Shown: positions 18,470-27,176 of the stretch, one piece after another
How the letters are laid out: every line of letters begins with the position of its first letter
Numbering within the stretch: position 1 is the first letter of the stretch
Source: Candidatus Altimarinota bacterium
Lineage (GTDB): Bacteria > Patescibacteriota > Gracilibacteria > RBG-16-42-10 > JAQVLK01
Length of the DNA stretch: 56,198 bases
NCBI GenBank assembly: GCA_028704165.1
Contig: JAQVLK010000003.1
Coordinates: 1 to 56,198 of the forward strand
Direction of reading: 5' to 3'
Position numbers and translations under genes: made by a program
The notes under the pieces: generated by a model
What the model saw: the letters and a program-made list of their open reading frames with translations, nothing else
The model's database searches: none
What the model was told of the DNA's origin: nothing

Positions 18470-19582
18470 TTAGAGATTTTGTTTCTGAATATACTTATGT
18501 GTGGCGATCATACTACTTAATGCTCCCAATATGGCACTCAAGGTTAGAAGTCCTAGGAAGATTCTCCAAAAATGCTGATCGTAATAACTTAACAGATCTT
18601 GTTCAAAATACATAGAAAGTTTGCCAGAGATTCCTTCGAGTAGAAAAAAGAAAAAATAAGCACTCAAGAAACTGGCACAAAGTCCGTAAAGGATACCTTC
18701 GATCAGAAAAGGTCCTTTGAGGAAGGCCCGACTAGCACCGACCATGTTCATAATAAAGATCTCATCTTGTCTGCCATAAATCGTGAGCCTGATGGTGTTA
18801 ACGATGATCAAAATCGCGACCAATCCCAGGATCAGAGTGATTAAAAAGACCGAGCTCTGAGCTACGTTTGTAATCTTGATTAATTTCTGGACACGGGTTT
18901 CCTGAGGGTTTCCGCTTGCAAGTAAACTGTTGTCTATTAATCTTCCATAAATAGGTTTCTTTAGGAAACTGATAATATCAGGAAGTTGTTCAGGAGATTT
19001 TGGGAGTATCACAATATGAGCAGGTAGGGGATTGTTTAGCTCATAATCCTTGAGAAACTGTGGTAAATCCTGATAGCGTTCCGCAAATTCTGAGAGAGCA
19101 GCCTCTTTGGATACAAAACTAACTTGTTCGGTACTTGGTAAGATCCGCAGATCCTCGACCAGGTCATTTACCTCGTCCTGGTTGCTACCATCCAAGACCT
19201 CGACTACAAAATCAACCTTGCGATTGAGGGTGTAGATAGCACTCTCAGCGATACGACTTACCATCAGAGTCACAAGCACACTAAAGATAGCTAAAATCAT
19301 GACGCTCACAGTTGCCACTGTCAGGAGTCCGTTGCGTTTGAAGTTTTGTAGACCGAGCTTGAAGATACGGAAGTAAGCAGTACTATAAAGATGCTCCTTA
19401 TTTTTTAGTTTTTTGATTTCCTGATAATTTCCGAGACGCTTACTCTTGAATTGTCTCCACTTTTTGCGAAAGCTACTCTTGTATTTGGGATAAAAGTGGC
19501 TGGTTTTTTTTACCTTAAGCTCAATTAAACCATCTCTATCATGATTTTCTTGTCCTTCTATTTCTATTTTCAATTCTGCCAT
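18470..19582 (-). CDS. ftsX: Cell-division protein FtsX
   Basis: FtsX is the membrane partner of the FtsE ATPase and activates septal peptidoglycan hydrolases. The core has TM1 (about 90-112), an extracellular domain (about 113-255), then three TM segments (about 259-282, 307-330, 345-363), typical of FtsX. The 370 residues include an unusual basic N-terminal extension of about 80 residues before TM1, rich in Lys/Arg. ftsE is not adjacent; the neighbours are recO and a nucleotidyltransferase. Confidence 0.93.
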   Translation of the reverse strand: MAELKIEIEGQENHDRDGLIELKVKKTSHFYPKYKSSFRKKWRQFKSKRLGNYQEIKKLKNKEHLYSTAYFRIFKLGLQNFKRNGLLTVATVSVMILAIFSVLVTLMVSRIAESAIYTLNRKVDFVVEVLDGSNQDEVNDLVEDLRILPSTEQVSFVSKEAALSEFAERYQDLPQFLKDYELNNPLPAHIVILPKSPEQLPDIISFLKKPIYGRLIDNSLLASGNPQETRVQKLIKITNVAQSSVFLITLILGLVAILIIVNTIRLTIYGRQDEIFIMNMVGASRAFLKGPFLIEGILYGLCASFLSAYFFFFLLEGISGKLSMYFEQDLLSYYDQHFWRIFLGLLTLSAILGALSSMIATHKYIQKQNL

Positions 19583-19628
19583 GAATGTTATCTTATTAGC
19601 TTACTAGCTAGTTAGTGGCTAGTGTTTT

Positions 19629-20105
19629 TTATCCCTTTGCGCTCCTTATCTTCCTAACTTTTTTGTCTTGCTCTCTAATTTTGGAACTTTTATAGATCTC
19701 TGGCTTGTAAGCTTTTAACTGCACAATTTTAGTATCTGCAAGTCCCATTTCTTTTAATTTTTCCGGAAGTTGCTGAGCTAGGCTGTGCTTCTGGTCATAT
19801 CCAAGTGCAATAATATCAGGTTTCTCTCTTTTTATCACGAAAAACGGATCATCAATCTCTCCTAAGAAACATTTATCAACCAGTGCTTCTTTTTGGACAG
19901 CAGCTAATCTCTCCTGCTCACTGTGTAAGGGAGAGACATTCTTTAATATCTTAATATTCTTTACTCTGGCTATCGAAACAATCAAATAATCACCGTACTG
20001 TTTGGCTTGTTTGAACATATGTCGATGTCCTTCGTGTATGATATCGAAGGTTCCGAAGACCATGACCTTCTTGCGACTCCTAGTTGATTGCTTCTTGATT
20101 TGCAT
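19629..20105 (-). CDS. Nucleotidyltransferase of the cytidylyltransferase/RibL family
   Basis: A 158-residue single-domain HIGH-superfamily nucleotidyltransferase: VMVFGTFDIIHEGHRHMFKQ holds the nucleotide-binding HxGH motif, IIALGYDQKHSL is the substrate loop, and IYKSSKIREQ is the ISSTxIR-like end. Relatives transfer CMP or AMP to glycerol-3-phosphate, to FMN (archaeal FAD synthase RibL) or to sugar phosphates. The GYDQ motif favours the FAD-synthase/TagD-like group, but the substrate cannot be fixed. It is the first gene of the reverse-strand set with ftsX and recO. Confidence 0.8.
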   Translation of the reverse strand: MQIKKQSTRSRKKVMVFGTFDIIHEGHRHMFKQAKQYGDYLIVSIARVKNIKILKNVSPLHSEQERLAAVQKEALVDKCFLGEIDDPFFVIKREKPDIIALGYDQKHSLAQQLPEKLKEMGLADTKIVQLKAYKPEIYKSSKIREQDKKVRKIRSAKG

Positions 20106-20283
20106 TGTTCAATATAGATTACATGCTTCAGTATAGCATAGGCAAAGTTTTTAGTGATTAGGGGATAGTGCTTAGGAACTTGGGAATAAAAAACACTGTT
20201 AAAAAGCATCCAACAATAGATCAATGCAATAATTGAACAATATAAGCATTTAACCATTCCGACCATTTAGCCATTGATTTTCA
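20106..20283. other. Spacer upstream of dinG: no gene
   Basis: A/T-rich spacer with TTAGGGGATAG and TATAACAAT-like tracts shared in part with other gaps. Nothing coding is visible. The regulatory element and G-rich tract that follow are listed separately. Confidence 0.5.
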
Positions 20284-20316
20284 TCTTAATCTTTTCTTAA
20301 TGTTTGGCAGGTAGAA
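20284..20316 (+). promoter_or_regulatory. Direct-repeat promoter element (CTTAAT-N5-CTTAAT, 10 bp, TAGAAT)
   Basis: CTTAAT at 20284-20289 and 20295-20300 (11-bp period), then exactly 10 bp, then TAGAAT at 20311-20316. The repeats take the place of a -35 box, as at PhoB/OmpR-activated promoters. It points to the dinG-like gene at 20468. Four more copies with the same spacing are listed at 28554, 40326, 43000 and 49978. Confidence 0.65.
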
Positions 20317-20322
20317 TGGAGA

Positions 20323-20382
20323 GTGATTTTAAGTAATTCTTAAAATTTGGGTGGAGGTGGGGGATGGTGGGCCCACTTAAAT
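20323..20382 (+). repeat. ATTTTAAG hairpin followed by a G-rich tract
   Basis: ATTTTAAG-N5-CTTAAAAT (about 20325-20345) forms an 8-bp hairpin, followed by GGGTGGAGGTGGGGGATGG and GTGGGCCCAC. The same pair follows the element at 28594-28645, and related blocks lie near 40360 and 49885-49943. Confidence 0.65.
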
Positions 20383-20467
20383 CCTAAAGAAGTCGCTATT
20401 CTAGTTATTCACTCACCATTTACTTTAAACTGCAATCCTAGTACCTTAAAAAGGCTTAATTTTAGCT

Positions 20468-23203
20468 ATGTTCTCAGAAGAAGTGGTCTGTATCGACCTC
20501 GAAACAACCGGGCTTGATTCTGAACGTGATCGTATCATTGACGTTGGAGCTGTGAAGTTCAAAAATGGCAAGATCACGGACACCTTCGAGTCGCTCGTCA
20601 ATCCCGGCATTGAGATTGCCCAGATTACGACCGCGATTACAGGTATTAATTCAGAGCAATTGAAGCAGGCTCCCAAGTTTGAAGATATCAAGGAAAAACT
20701 CAAGAAGTTTATCGGCAAAGCTTATATCTTGGGACATAATGTGCAGTTTGATCTGGCTTTTTTGAAAGCCAATGGCTTGTCGCTTAGCAACAAACGGCTC
20801 GATACTTATGAGTTGGCGCCGATTGGTTTCCCGGGGCGTGCCTCCTATGCTCTCGGATATCTGACCGATAATCTTGATATCCTTCACGAAGATAAACACC
20901 GTGCACTCTCTGACAGTTTGGCGACCACCGACTTATTCTTGAAAATACTTGAGCAAGTGTCGGCACTTGATAAGCGTGTTCTAGAAAAGATGCAAGCTTA
21001 TCTTGAGAGGTCAGACTGGCCGGCGGTAGAGATTTTTAAAAAGGCCTTGTCTGATGCTAAACCAAAGATAAGTAAATCAAAAAGTGAGACTGACAAAAAA
21101 ACGAAGAAGCAAGTAAAGCAACTTATAGAATTTGATCCCAAGAAGGTCTGGCAGATGTTTGACGAGGGAGGAACTTTGTCAAAATTAAAGGCGGGCTTCG
21201 AAGCTCGCAGTGGTCAGTGTAAGATGGTTGAATATGTGCTTGAGAGTTTACAGGACAAAACACCACTTCTGATTGAGGCTGGGACTGGCATTGGTAAGAC
21301 TCTGGCATATTTGGTACCACTGCTTGCCAAGAGTCTGGCGCGTAAACAAAAAGTATTGGTAGCGACTTATACGACGTCCTTACAGGATCAGATTTTGCAG
21401 CGTGATCTGGCACTCCTCAATGCTATTTTTGCCAAAGAGTTGGGACGCGATCTCAAAGTGGCCGTACTCAAAGGTCGTTCACATTATCTTTGTCTCGGAG
21501 CTTGGGAAAAGCTCTTACGTAAAGTGACTTTCACTGACGACGAAATGCGTGTCATTATCAAAGTGATGATCTGGATGCAAGAGACTGAAACTGGTGAGCG
21601 CAGTGAGATGTATTTGAATAGAGAAGAACAAAAAGTTTGGTATAGAATTGCCTCAGATAGTGACACTTGTCTAGGCTCGAAATGTTGGCGCAAGAACGAT
21701 TGCTTTGTGAATATGGCACGTGAGAAAGCCAAACAAGCAGATTTGATAATTGTAAATCAGGCGCTCTTATTGACAGATGCTCGTGCCGAAAAGGGAATTA
21801 TCCCGGAGTACGATTATCTCGTGGTAGATGAAGCTCAACATTTGGAGGAGGTGGCGACTGATCGTTACACACAAGTATTTACTACGGAAGCTTTGGCCGC
21901 TCATCTCAAGGAACTGGATGATTTACTTGGTTCTTATCTCAATAGTAATAAAGGGACTCTCTTTAGTGATCAAAGACTGCTCAGTAACTTGTCAGAGTTA
22001 CGTACGGAGCTTAAGAATCTTTTGCCGCGTATCGATATTCTGGAAGGACTGATTGGTATGTTGGCAGCTCTCCTGCAGAGTAAAGCGCGCCACAACTTTG
22101 GTAATGATTTAAGGATTAACAGAGAAATCGAGAATTACTTGGAATGGAAAAAAACGCTCGATGCTCTCAAACATTTGGGACATAATTTGGAATTGATTTC
22201 GGATGCTGCACAAGAACTAGCTTCAGGAGCTTTCAAAATCAAAGATAGTGATGCTGATGCCGAAGAACTGACCTTTGCGATTGAGGCTTGGAATGAACAA
22301 AATGCCATGTGGCAAAACAAAATTAGCAAGATTTTCTTTTCTTCCTTTGACAATAAGGTCGTCTGGATCAGGCAAAATAGAAACGAACAAATGTTTGTCT
22401 ATGCTGCTCCTTTGCAGGTCTCGGAATTCTTGGGAGCGGAACTATTTACTCCCGATAAACATTATCTACTAACTTCAGCCACACTAGCGATCGGTGAAGA
22501 TTTTAGCTATTTCAAGAAAAGCTTGGGTATTCCGGCTGAGGTCAAGTCTTATACCATTCCTTCTGATTACGATTATGAGAAACAAGCTGCTTTCTTTGTG
22601 CCCATTGATTTCCCCGCGCCGGACAGTAGGGAATATGGAGCTCAAACCGTTGATTTGATCGAAGGGCTTGCTACTGAACTTGGTGGTAGAACACTGGTAC
22701 TTTTTACTTCACACCGGGCTATGGAGAATGCCTATGCTGAGCTTGCTCCGAAGCTCGCTTCATCCAGCATTGAAGTTTTCGCTCAAGGGATTTCGGGTAG
22801 TCGCGCTCGTATCTTGGAAGGATTCAAAGAGAGTAAACGGGCAATTATGCTTGGTACCAACAGTTTCTGGGAGGGCGTGGATTTGCCAGGTGAAGACTTG
22901 CAGGCCGTCATGATCGCAAAATTGCCTTTTGATGTTCCCAGTGACCCGATTTACGAGGCTCGCAGCAATCTTTACGCCAATCCTTTTGCCGATTATGCTT
23001 TGCCACGAGCTATTTTGAGATTCAAGCAGGGGATTGGACGACTCATTCGCAGCAGAGAGGATAGTGGAGTGCTGATCGTATTGGATAATAGGATCCGAAC
23101 TCAGCGTTATGGCGAAAGTTTCTTTCTAGCCTTACCTAGCATGGAAGTTTACGAGATTCCTGCCAGTGACATCCCGGGGCAAGCCAGGCGTTTTATATCT
23201 TAG
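20468..23203 (+). CDS. dinG: DinG-type helicase fused to a DEDDh 3'-5' exonuclease
   Basis: A 911-residue protein. N-terminal DEDDh exonuclease (about 5-170): DLETTG, GHNVQFDLAFL and HRALSDSLAT carry the metal ligands. C-terminal XPD/DinG-type superfamily 2 helicase: Walker A GTGIGKT (about 275), DEAQ box (VVDEAQHLEE), four Cys around CLGSKCWRKNDCF that fit an iron-sulphur cluster, and late motif FKQGIGRLIRSREDSG with the Arg finger. This layout is that of Gram-positive DinG/YpvA proteins. It probably unwinds damaged or R-loop DNA. tsaE starts 20 bp downstream. Confidence 0.93.
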   Translation: MFSEEVVCIDLETTGLDSERDRIIDVGAVKFKNGKITDTFESLVNPGIEIAQITTAITGINSEQLKQAPKFEDIKEKLKKFIGKAYILGHNVQFDLAFLKANGLSLSNKRLDTYELAPIGFPGRASYALGYLTDNLDILHEDKHRALSDSLATTDLFLKILEQVSALDKRVLEKMQAYLERSDWPAVEIFKKALSDAKPKISKSKSETDKKTKKQVKQLIEFDPKKVWQMFDEGGTLSKLKAGFEARSGQCKMVEYVLESLQDKTPLLIEAGTGIGKTLAYLVPLLAKSLARKQKVLVATYTTSLQDQILQRDLALLNAIFAKELGRDLKVAVLKGRSHYLCLGAWEKLLRKVTFTDDEMRVIIKVMIWMQETETGERSEMYLNREEQKVWYRIASDSDTCLGSKCWRKNDCFVNMAREKAKQADLIIVNQALLLTDARAEKGIIPEYDYLVVDEAQHLEEVATDRYTQVFTTEALAAHLKELDDLLGSYLNSNKGTLFSDQRLLSNLSELRTELKNLLPRIDILEGLIGMLAALLQSKARHNFGNDLRINREIENYLEWKKTLDALKHLGHNLELISDAAQELASGAFKIKDSDADAEELTFAIEAWNEQNAMWQNKISKIFFSSFDNKVVWIRQNRNEQMFVYAAPLQVSEFLGAELFTPDKHYLLTSATLAIGEDFSYFKKSLGIPAEVKSYTIPSDYDYEKQAAFFVPIDFPAPDSREYGAQTVDLIEGLATELGGRTLVLFTSHRAMENAYAELAPKLASSSIEVFAQGISGSRARILEGFKESKRAIMLGTNSFWEGVDLPGEDLQAVMIAKLPFDVPSDPIYEARSNLYANPFADYALPRAILRFKQGIGRLIRSREDSGVLIVLDNRIRTQRYGESFFLALPSMEVYEIPASDIPGQARRFIS

Positions 23204-23223
23204 ACACAGTCAATACACAAGTT

Positions 23224-23643
23224 ATGAACAAAGTAATTATTCAAAAAGAGCAGGACTTGCAAAGCTTGGCAAAAAAGCTTTTGCCTAAACTAAAACATCA
23301 GAATCTGCTTTGTTTGTACGGAGACCTAGGAAGTGGAAAAACTACTTTCGTGCGTTACTTATGCGATGAACTCCAAGTTGCCAATAAAGTTAAGAGTCCT
23401 TCTTACGTTATTTGTAATACTTATCATGCCAAGGACTATGATATCTATCACTTAGATTTTTATCGACTGGAAGGTCAAGATCCTTATACTGCTGTCGATT
23501 TGCAGGAATTACTTTCTGCCCCTTCTAGTATTGTGATTATCGAATGGGCGGACCTGGTGGAAGATTATTTGCCTAAGGAAAGATTGGAGCTTCACTTCAA
23601 GAATTTGGGGGGAACGAGAAGACAATTGACTATTAACAATTGA
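23224..23643 (+). CDS. tsaE: tRNA threonylcarbamoyladenosine biosynthesis ATPase TsaE
   Basis: TsaE is the small P-loop ATPase needed, with TsaB and TsaD, for the t6A37 modification of ANN-decoding tRNAs. The 139 residues have Walker A LYGDLGSGKTTFVRYL, the SPSYVICNTY block and HLDFYRL, and Walker-B-like IVIIEWADLVEDYLP. It sits between dinG and tsaB, its functional partner, on the same strand. Confidence 0.96.
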   Translation: MNKVIIQKEQDLQSLAKKLLPKLKHQNLLCLYGDLGSGKTTFVRYLCDELQVANKVKSPSYVICNTYHAKDYDIYHLDFYRLEGQDPYTAVDLQELLSAPSSIVIIEWADLVEDYLPKERLELHFKNLGGTRRQLTINN

Positions 23644-23654
23644 CCATTGACTTG

Positions 23655-23678
23655 GACAAGGGGGCATGCCCCCTTGTC
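23655..23678. repeat. 24-bp perfect palindrome between tsaE and tsaB
   Basis: GACAAGGGGGCA and TGCCCCCTTGTC form an exact palindrome 12 bp after the tsaE stop. No T run follows, so a terminator is unlikely. It could stabilise or punctuate the tsaE-tsaB transcript. Confidence 0.6.
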
Positions 23679-23704
23679 TCGGGACTAGATATTAAAGTTT
23701 GCAC

Positions 23705-24334
23705 ATGACCCTATTCATCAACACATCATCATCGGAGACGGAGCTCGCACTACTTGCCAAAGGAAAGTTGCTTGCTAGTAAGTCTTGGGAAAGCAAGATG
23801 AACGAATCCGACAAACTCTTGCCGGCTATTGCGGACTTACTTAGTGAAAATAAGCTTGACCCAAGTGCTTTGCGTAAGATTATGGTCGTAGTTGGCCCCG
23901 GTAGTTTTACCGGTATCAGGGTGGGGGTCTCGGTGGCTAATACTTTGGCAAATTCCTTGCAGCTTCCTCTGCTTGGAATAACGAATCCGCAATTAGCTAT
24001 TTATCGCTTAGATACACAAGAAAATTTGAACAAAATATTTATTCATTATGCCTTAAGTCAGGGTAATTTCTTCAAGCAAAATGCCAGCTTAGCCAAGGCC
24101 GGAAAACGCGAAGGAGAGATTGTCCATTTGCGAGATGTGGACCTACAAGTTGTCTTTTCCTCCTCTCTCAAAGATTTCAAGCCCGAAATAAGGTCGCTTG
24201 CAGAAGCCTTGCTGCTTTTAGATCAGGAATTTGCAGGTGAGAAAGAGATAGCGAAGTCACGTCGTTCGCGAACGACTGTGGCACAACCATTTTATGTGGT
24301 GCCGCCGGCTGTTAGTGTGAAGAAGAAACTTTAA
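23705..24334 (+). CDS. tsaB: t6A biosynthesis protein TsaB
   Basis: TsaB is the inactive ASKHA-fold partner that dimerises with TsaD in the t6A complex. It begins MTLFINTSSSETELALL and contains VVVGPGSFTGIRVGVSVANTL, the family signature; its C-terminal part is variable. I chose ATG 23705 over an in-frame TTG two codons upstream because it gives the usual start. Length is 209 residues. tsaD is not in the window. Confidence 0.93.
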   Translation: MTLFINTSSSETELALLAKGKLLASKSWESKMNESDKLLPAIADLLSENKLDPSALRKIMVVVGPGSFTGIRVGVSVANTLANSLQLPLLGITNPQLAIYRLDTQENLNKIFIHYALSQGNFFKQNASLAKAGKREGEIVHLRDVDLQVVFSSSLKDFKPEIRSLAEALLLLDQEFAGEKEIAKSRRSRTTVAQPFYVVPPAVSVKKKL

Positions 24335-24370
24335 GAAGCTAACTAGCTAATTAGCTAACTAGCTTCTTTT
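24333..24370 (+). terminator. Terminator of tsaB built from TAGCTA repeats
   Basis: GAAGCTAACTAGCTAA and TTAGCTAACTAGCTTC form a 16-bp inverted repeat (three central mismatches) ending in CTTCTTTTTT, directly after the tsaB stop. TAGCTA-rich tracts also occur at 12765, 15350, 19590, 30680 and 31318. Confidence 0.7.
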
Positions 24371-24406
24371 TTAGTACACTCTCTTTGTAAATTATTATTA
24401 TTTATT

Positions 24407-25555
24407 ATGGACTATCAAGCCGAATCACTCAAAATACATGAGCAGCATAAAGGCAAGCTCGAGATCAAATCTAAGGTTGAGGTGCGCAATATTGAAGAAC
24501 TATCAGTGGCTTATACACCAGGAGTAGCGGAACCTTGCCGTAAAATTGCCGAGAACTCGGAGGACGCTTACAAGTACACGATCAAAGCCAACACCATCGC
24601 GGTCGTGACAGACGGCTCAGCTGTGCTCGGTCTTGGTAATATCGGTGCGCTGGCGGGACTGCCGGTGATGGAGGGTAAATGTTTACTCTTCAAACAGTTC
24701 GCCAATGTTGATGCTTATCCGATCTGCTTGGCTACGCAAGATACCGAAGAGATTATTCAGACTATCAAAAATATTGCGCCGACTTTTGGTGGTATTAACT
24801 TAGAAGATATTTCCGCACCACGTTGTTTCGAGATTGAACGTAGATTAAAGGAGGAACTTCCCATTCCGGTCTTTCACGATGATCAGCACGGCACTGCAAT
24901 TGTGGTACTAGCTGGTCTGATCAACGCTTTGAAGATTACCGGTCGCAGCAAAGAAGATTTGAAAGTGCTGATAAATGGTGCTGGAGCGGCTGGCGTGGCG
25001 ATTTGCAAGATCTTGCTCAACTTCGGAGTTCCAGGTAGCAACATTGTGGTGCTGGATAGCAAGGGTACGATTCATAAAAAACGTGAAAACTTGAACTTTG
25101 CGAAGACTGAACTTGCCGAACTAACAAATAGCGAAGGATTGGATACGGATCTAGAGGGAGCCATCGCAGCTCGCAATATGTTCATCGGACTTTCCAAACC
25201 CGGTTTACTTAGTCAAAAGATGGTGAAAAGCATGGCCTCTGACCCGATCATTTTTGCTATGGCCAATCCTGTGCCGGAGATCATGCCAGAAGAAGCGCAA
25301 GCTGCCGGTTGCCGAGTGATCGCGACCGGACGTTCGGATTACCCCAATCAGCTCAACAACGTTCTGGCTTTCCCCGGAATCATGCGCGGAGCTCTCGATG
25401 CGAGGACACAGATCTCAGAAGAGATGAAACTGCGAGCCGCCGAGGCCTTGGCAAGCATGGTTAAAACTCCAACACCCGAAAAGTTTATCCCCAATCCCTT
25501 TGATAAGGGTGTCGCTGAAGCTGTCGCGGAAGCAATTATGAATTCTAAATTTTGA
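24407..25555 (+). CDS. Malic enzyme (NAD(P)-dependent, decarboxylating)
   Basis: It oxidatively decarboxylates malate to pyruvate. The 382-residue short bacterial form has VAYTPGVAEPCRKIAE, the active-site Tyr/Lys region, VTDGSAVLGLGNIG, the metal site LEDISAPRCFEIE and FHDDQHGTAIVVLAGL, and the Rossmann loop INGAGAAGVAICKIL. It lacks the phosphotransacetylase extension of MaeB. Cofactor choice cannot be told. Its last codons (NSKF, stop) lie in a sequence also found, broken by a hairpin, at 6250-6300, so a spacer repeat overlaps the gene end. Confidence 0.95.
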   Translation: MDYQAESLKIHEQHKGKLEIKSKVEVRNIEELSVAYTPGVAEPCRKIAENSEDAYKYTIKANTIAVVTDGSAVLGLGNIGALAGLPVMEGKCLLFKQFANVDAYPICLATQDTEEIIQTIKNIAPTFGGINLEDISAPRCFEIERRLKEELPIPVFHDDQHGTAIVVLAGLINALKITGRSKEDLKVLINGAGAAGVAICKILLNFGVPGSNIVVLDSKGTIHKKRENLNFAKTELAELTNSEGLDTDLEGAIAARNMFIGLSKPGLLSQKMVKSMASDPIIFAMANPVPEIMPEEAQAAGCRVIATGRSDYPNQLNNVLAFPGIMRGALDARTQISEEMKLRAAEALASMVKTPTPEKFIPNPFDKGVAEAVAEAIMNSKF

Positions 25556-25612
25556 ATGGGGGAAAGCGGTGAGTCAGTAAACAAGGGAGCTAGTTTGGTC
25601 CTTCAGATGTGC

Positions 25613-25641
25613 TTGACATGGCATATCATAAGTGCTACATT
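25613..25641 (+). promoter_or_regulatory. Near-consensus promoter upstream of an unknown gene
   Basis: TTGACA (25613-25618), a 17-bp spacer and TACATT (25636-25641) with a TGC extension. The start codon at 25669 lies 28 bp further on, so in-frame codons upstream (from GTG 25609) are promoter sequence, not coding. Confidence 0.75.
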
Positions 25642-25668
25642 CTTCTCCTATCTTTAAATTACAAAAAG

Positions 25669-26310
25669 ATGAACAAAGAGGTACCTGAACAAGCTGGATT
25701 ACAGCCAGATCATCTGGCTCAAATCGCTGAAGCCAAAGAAGTCTTTGGGACTTTCTCTGGCAAGAAACTGGAATTGCCACATGATGATGTAGAAATTCCT
25801 TCCTTGAATTCAAACAAAGAAGCAATTGAAGCTGTTGAGCATTGCTTGCTATATGCTAAAGGATTAGAGGATCTTCTCATTAAGTTGGAAGAAAATGACT
25901 TAAGGGGAGTGATGAATGCTTTTGGTTTCGATAACATTTTGGAACAGATGTTTGATCGTCCCTTTAATGGGCTTAAGCAGAAGAATATGCCTTTGTATGA
26001 ATTACAAAATCAAAGTTCAATTGCCCATACTCCGGAACTCAGAGAAGCCTTTTCCAAAATGATTGATACACTAAAACATGTGTCAGATCTAATAATTAAG
26101 AGGGAAAAAGCACTCAGGGCGGTTTATGAGAAAGTATACAAAAGGGGACAAAGGGGACAATCAAATATTAGCCTAGCGGTTATTGGTGAGGGACTTGATG
26201 AATTCTTTAGTGAAGACTATAAAATAGTAAACAATATACATGCTATTATCTGTGGCGTGCCAAAATGGACTGAGCAATCTACTCGAGAAAAGATAAAGAA
26301 AACAGTCTAA
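25669..26310 (+). CDS. Unknown helical protein
   Basis: A 213-residue, soluble, mostly helical and acidic protein with no membrane segment or recognised motif. Heptad-like stretches at about 50-75 (AIEAVEHCLLYAKGLEDLL) and about 125-150 (MIDTLKHVSDLIIKREKAL) suggest helical bundles. Start chosen at ATG 25669 because the longer frame runs through a promoter. It converges with mutM, whose stop lies 2 bp beyond this gene's stop. Confidence 0.75.
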   Translation: MNKEVPEQAGLQPDHLAQIAEAKEVFGTFSGKKLELPHDDVEIPSLNSNKEAIEAVEHCLLYAKGLEDLLIKLEENDLRGVMNAFGFDNILEQMFDRPFNGLKQKNMPLYELQNQSSIAHTPELREAFSKMIDTLKHVSDLIIKREKALRAVYEKVYKRGQRGQSNISLAVIGEGLDEFFSEDYKIVNNIHAIICGVPKWTEQSTREKIKKTV

Positions 26311-26312
26311 AC

Positions 26313-27146
26313 TTATTTCTTCTGACACTTAGGGCAGTAGTGCGTGCCACGCTGGGCGACTACTGTCCTTTTTATTTTACTTCCACAATTTACACAGGGT
26401 TGTCCCTTCTTGCCATAGACCTTCAAGAAATTTTGATAGTTCCCGGTCCTGGCAAAGCTGTCGACGTAATTACGACTCGAGGTGCCTCTTTTTTTGATAG
26501 CTTCTTGCAAGATTTTCTGAATATTCCTGTGCAGAGCTTGTCTTTTGGCTTGTGAAATCTCCTTAACGGGAGTCTCGGGATGAATCTTGCTGGCAAAGAG
26601 CGTTTCATCGACGTAAATATTCCCTAGTCCGGCTATTTTACTTTGATCAAGCAGGAAAGCTTTGATCTTGCGAGTGTTTTGGCCAAGGAGTTTATCGAAA
26701 GCTGTGAAGGTAAACTCAGGACTTAGAGGTTCCAGACCAAGATTCGAGAACCTAGTCCCGAGGTCCGAGTCCCGAGATAGGAAGATACGACCAAACTTGC
26801 GGATGTCGTTGAAGAGGATTTGCTTGTGGTGCGAGAGGTGGAAAATCAATCGGGTGAATCTGATATCTTGATCATTTGATCTGTTGATCTTTTGCTTGAC
26901 GATCAGCTGTCCCGTCATCCTGAGATGAATCACCAGAATTTGCTTATTACTTAAATGTAGCAGTAAATACTTTCCTCGGCGTTCAACTTTCTTAATTTCC
27001 TGACCAAGCAGATCCTTACGGAAAGCTGTGATCGAATCACAAGTTATGGATCCTGCAAAAAGACATTCTAGCTCTAGAATTTTTTCACCAACGACAAGTT
27101 GCTGGAGATCAGACCGGATTGTTTCTACTTCAGGGAGTTCGGGCAC
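26313..27146 (-). CDS. mutM: Formamidopyrimidine/8-oxoguanine DNA glycosylase
   Basis: It excises 8-oxoG and formamidopyrimidines and nicks the abasic site. The 277 residues start MPELPEVETIRSDL with catalytic Pro1/Glu2 (of the mature chain), carry the conserved Lys in GRRGKYLLLHL-like context (RRGKYLL), the H2TH region (DQSKIAGLGNIYVDETLF) and a C-terminal zinc finger (CVNCGSKIKRTVVAQRGTHY, then CPKC). It leads into a reverse-strand run, being the last of three genes with the SpoU methylase and PHP protein upstream. Confidence 0.97.
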   Translation of the reverse strand: MPELPEVETIRSDLQQLVVGEKILELECLFAGSITCDSITAFRKDLLGQEIKKVERRGKYLLLHLSNKQILVIHLRMTGQLIVKQKINRSNDQDIRFTRLIFHLSHHKQILFNDIRKFGRIFLSRDSDLGTRFSNLGLEPLSPEFTFTAFDKLLGQNTRKIKAFLLDQSKIAGLGNIYVDETLFASKIHPETPVKEISQAKRQALHRNIQKILQEAIKKRGTSSRNYVDSFARTGNYQNFLKVYGKKGQPCVNCGSKIKRTVVAQRGTHYCPKCQKK

Positions 27147-27176
27147 TTACGTGAATTAAAAATGTAAAATGCAAAA

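Noticed and set aside
25609..25668. GTG-started extension of the unknown gene at 25669
   Set aside because: The stretch contains a near-consensus promoter (TTGACA-17-TACATT), so it is unlikely to be translated.
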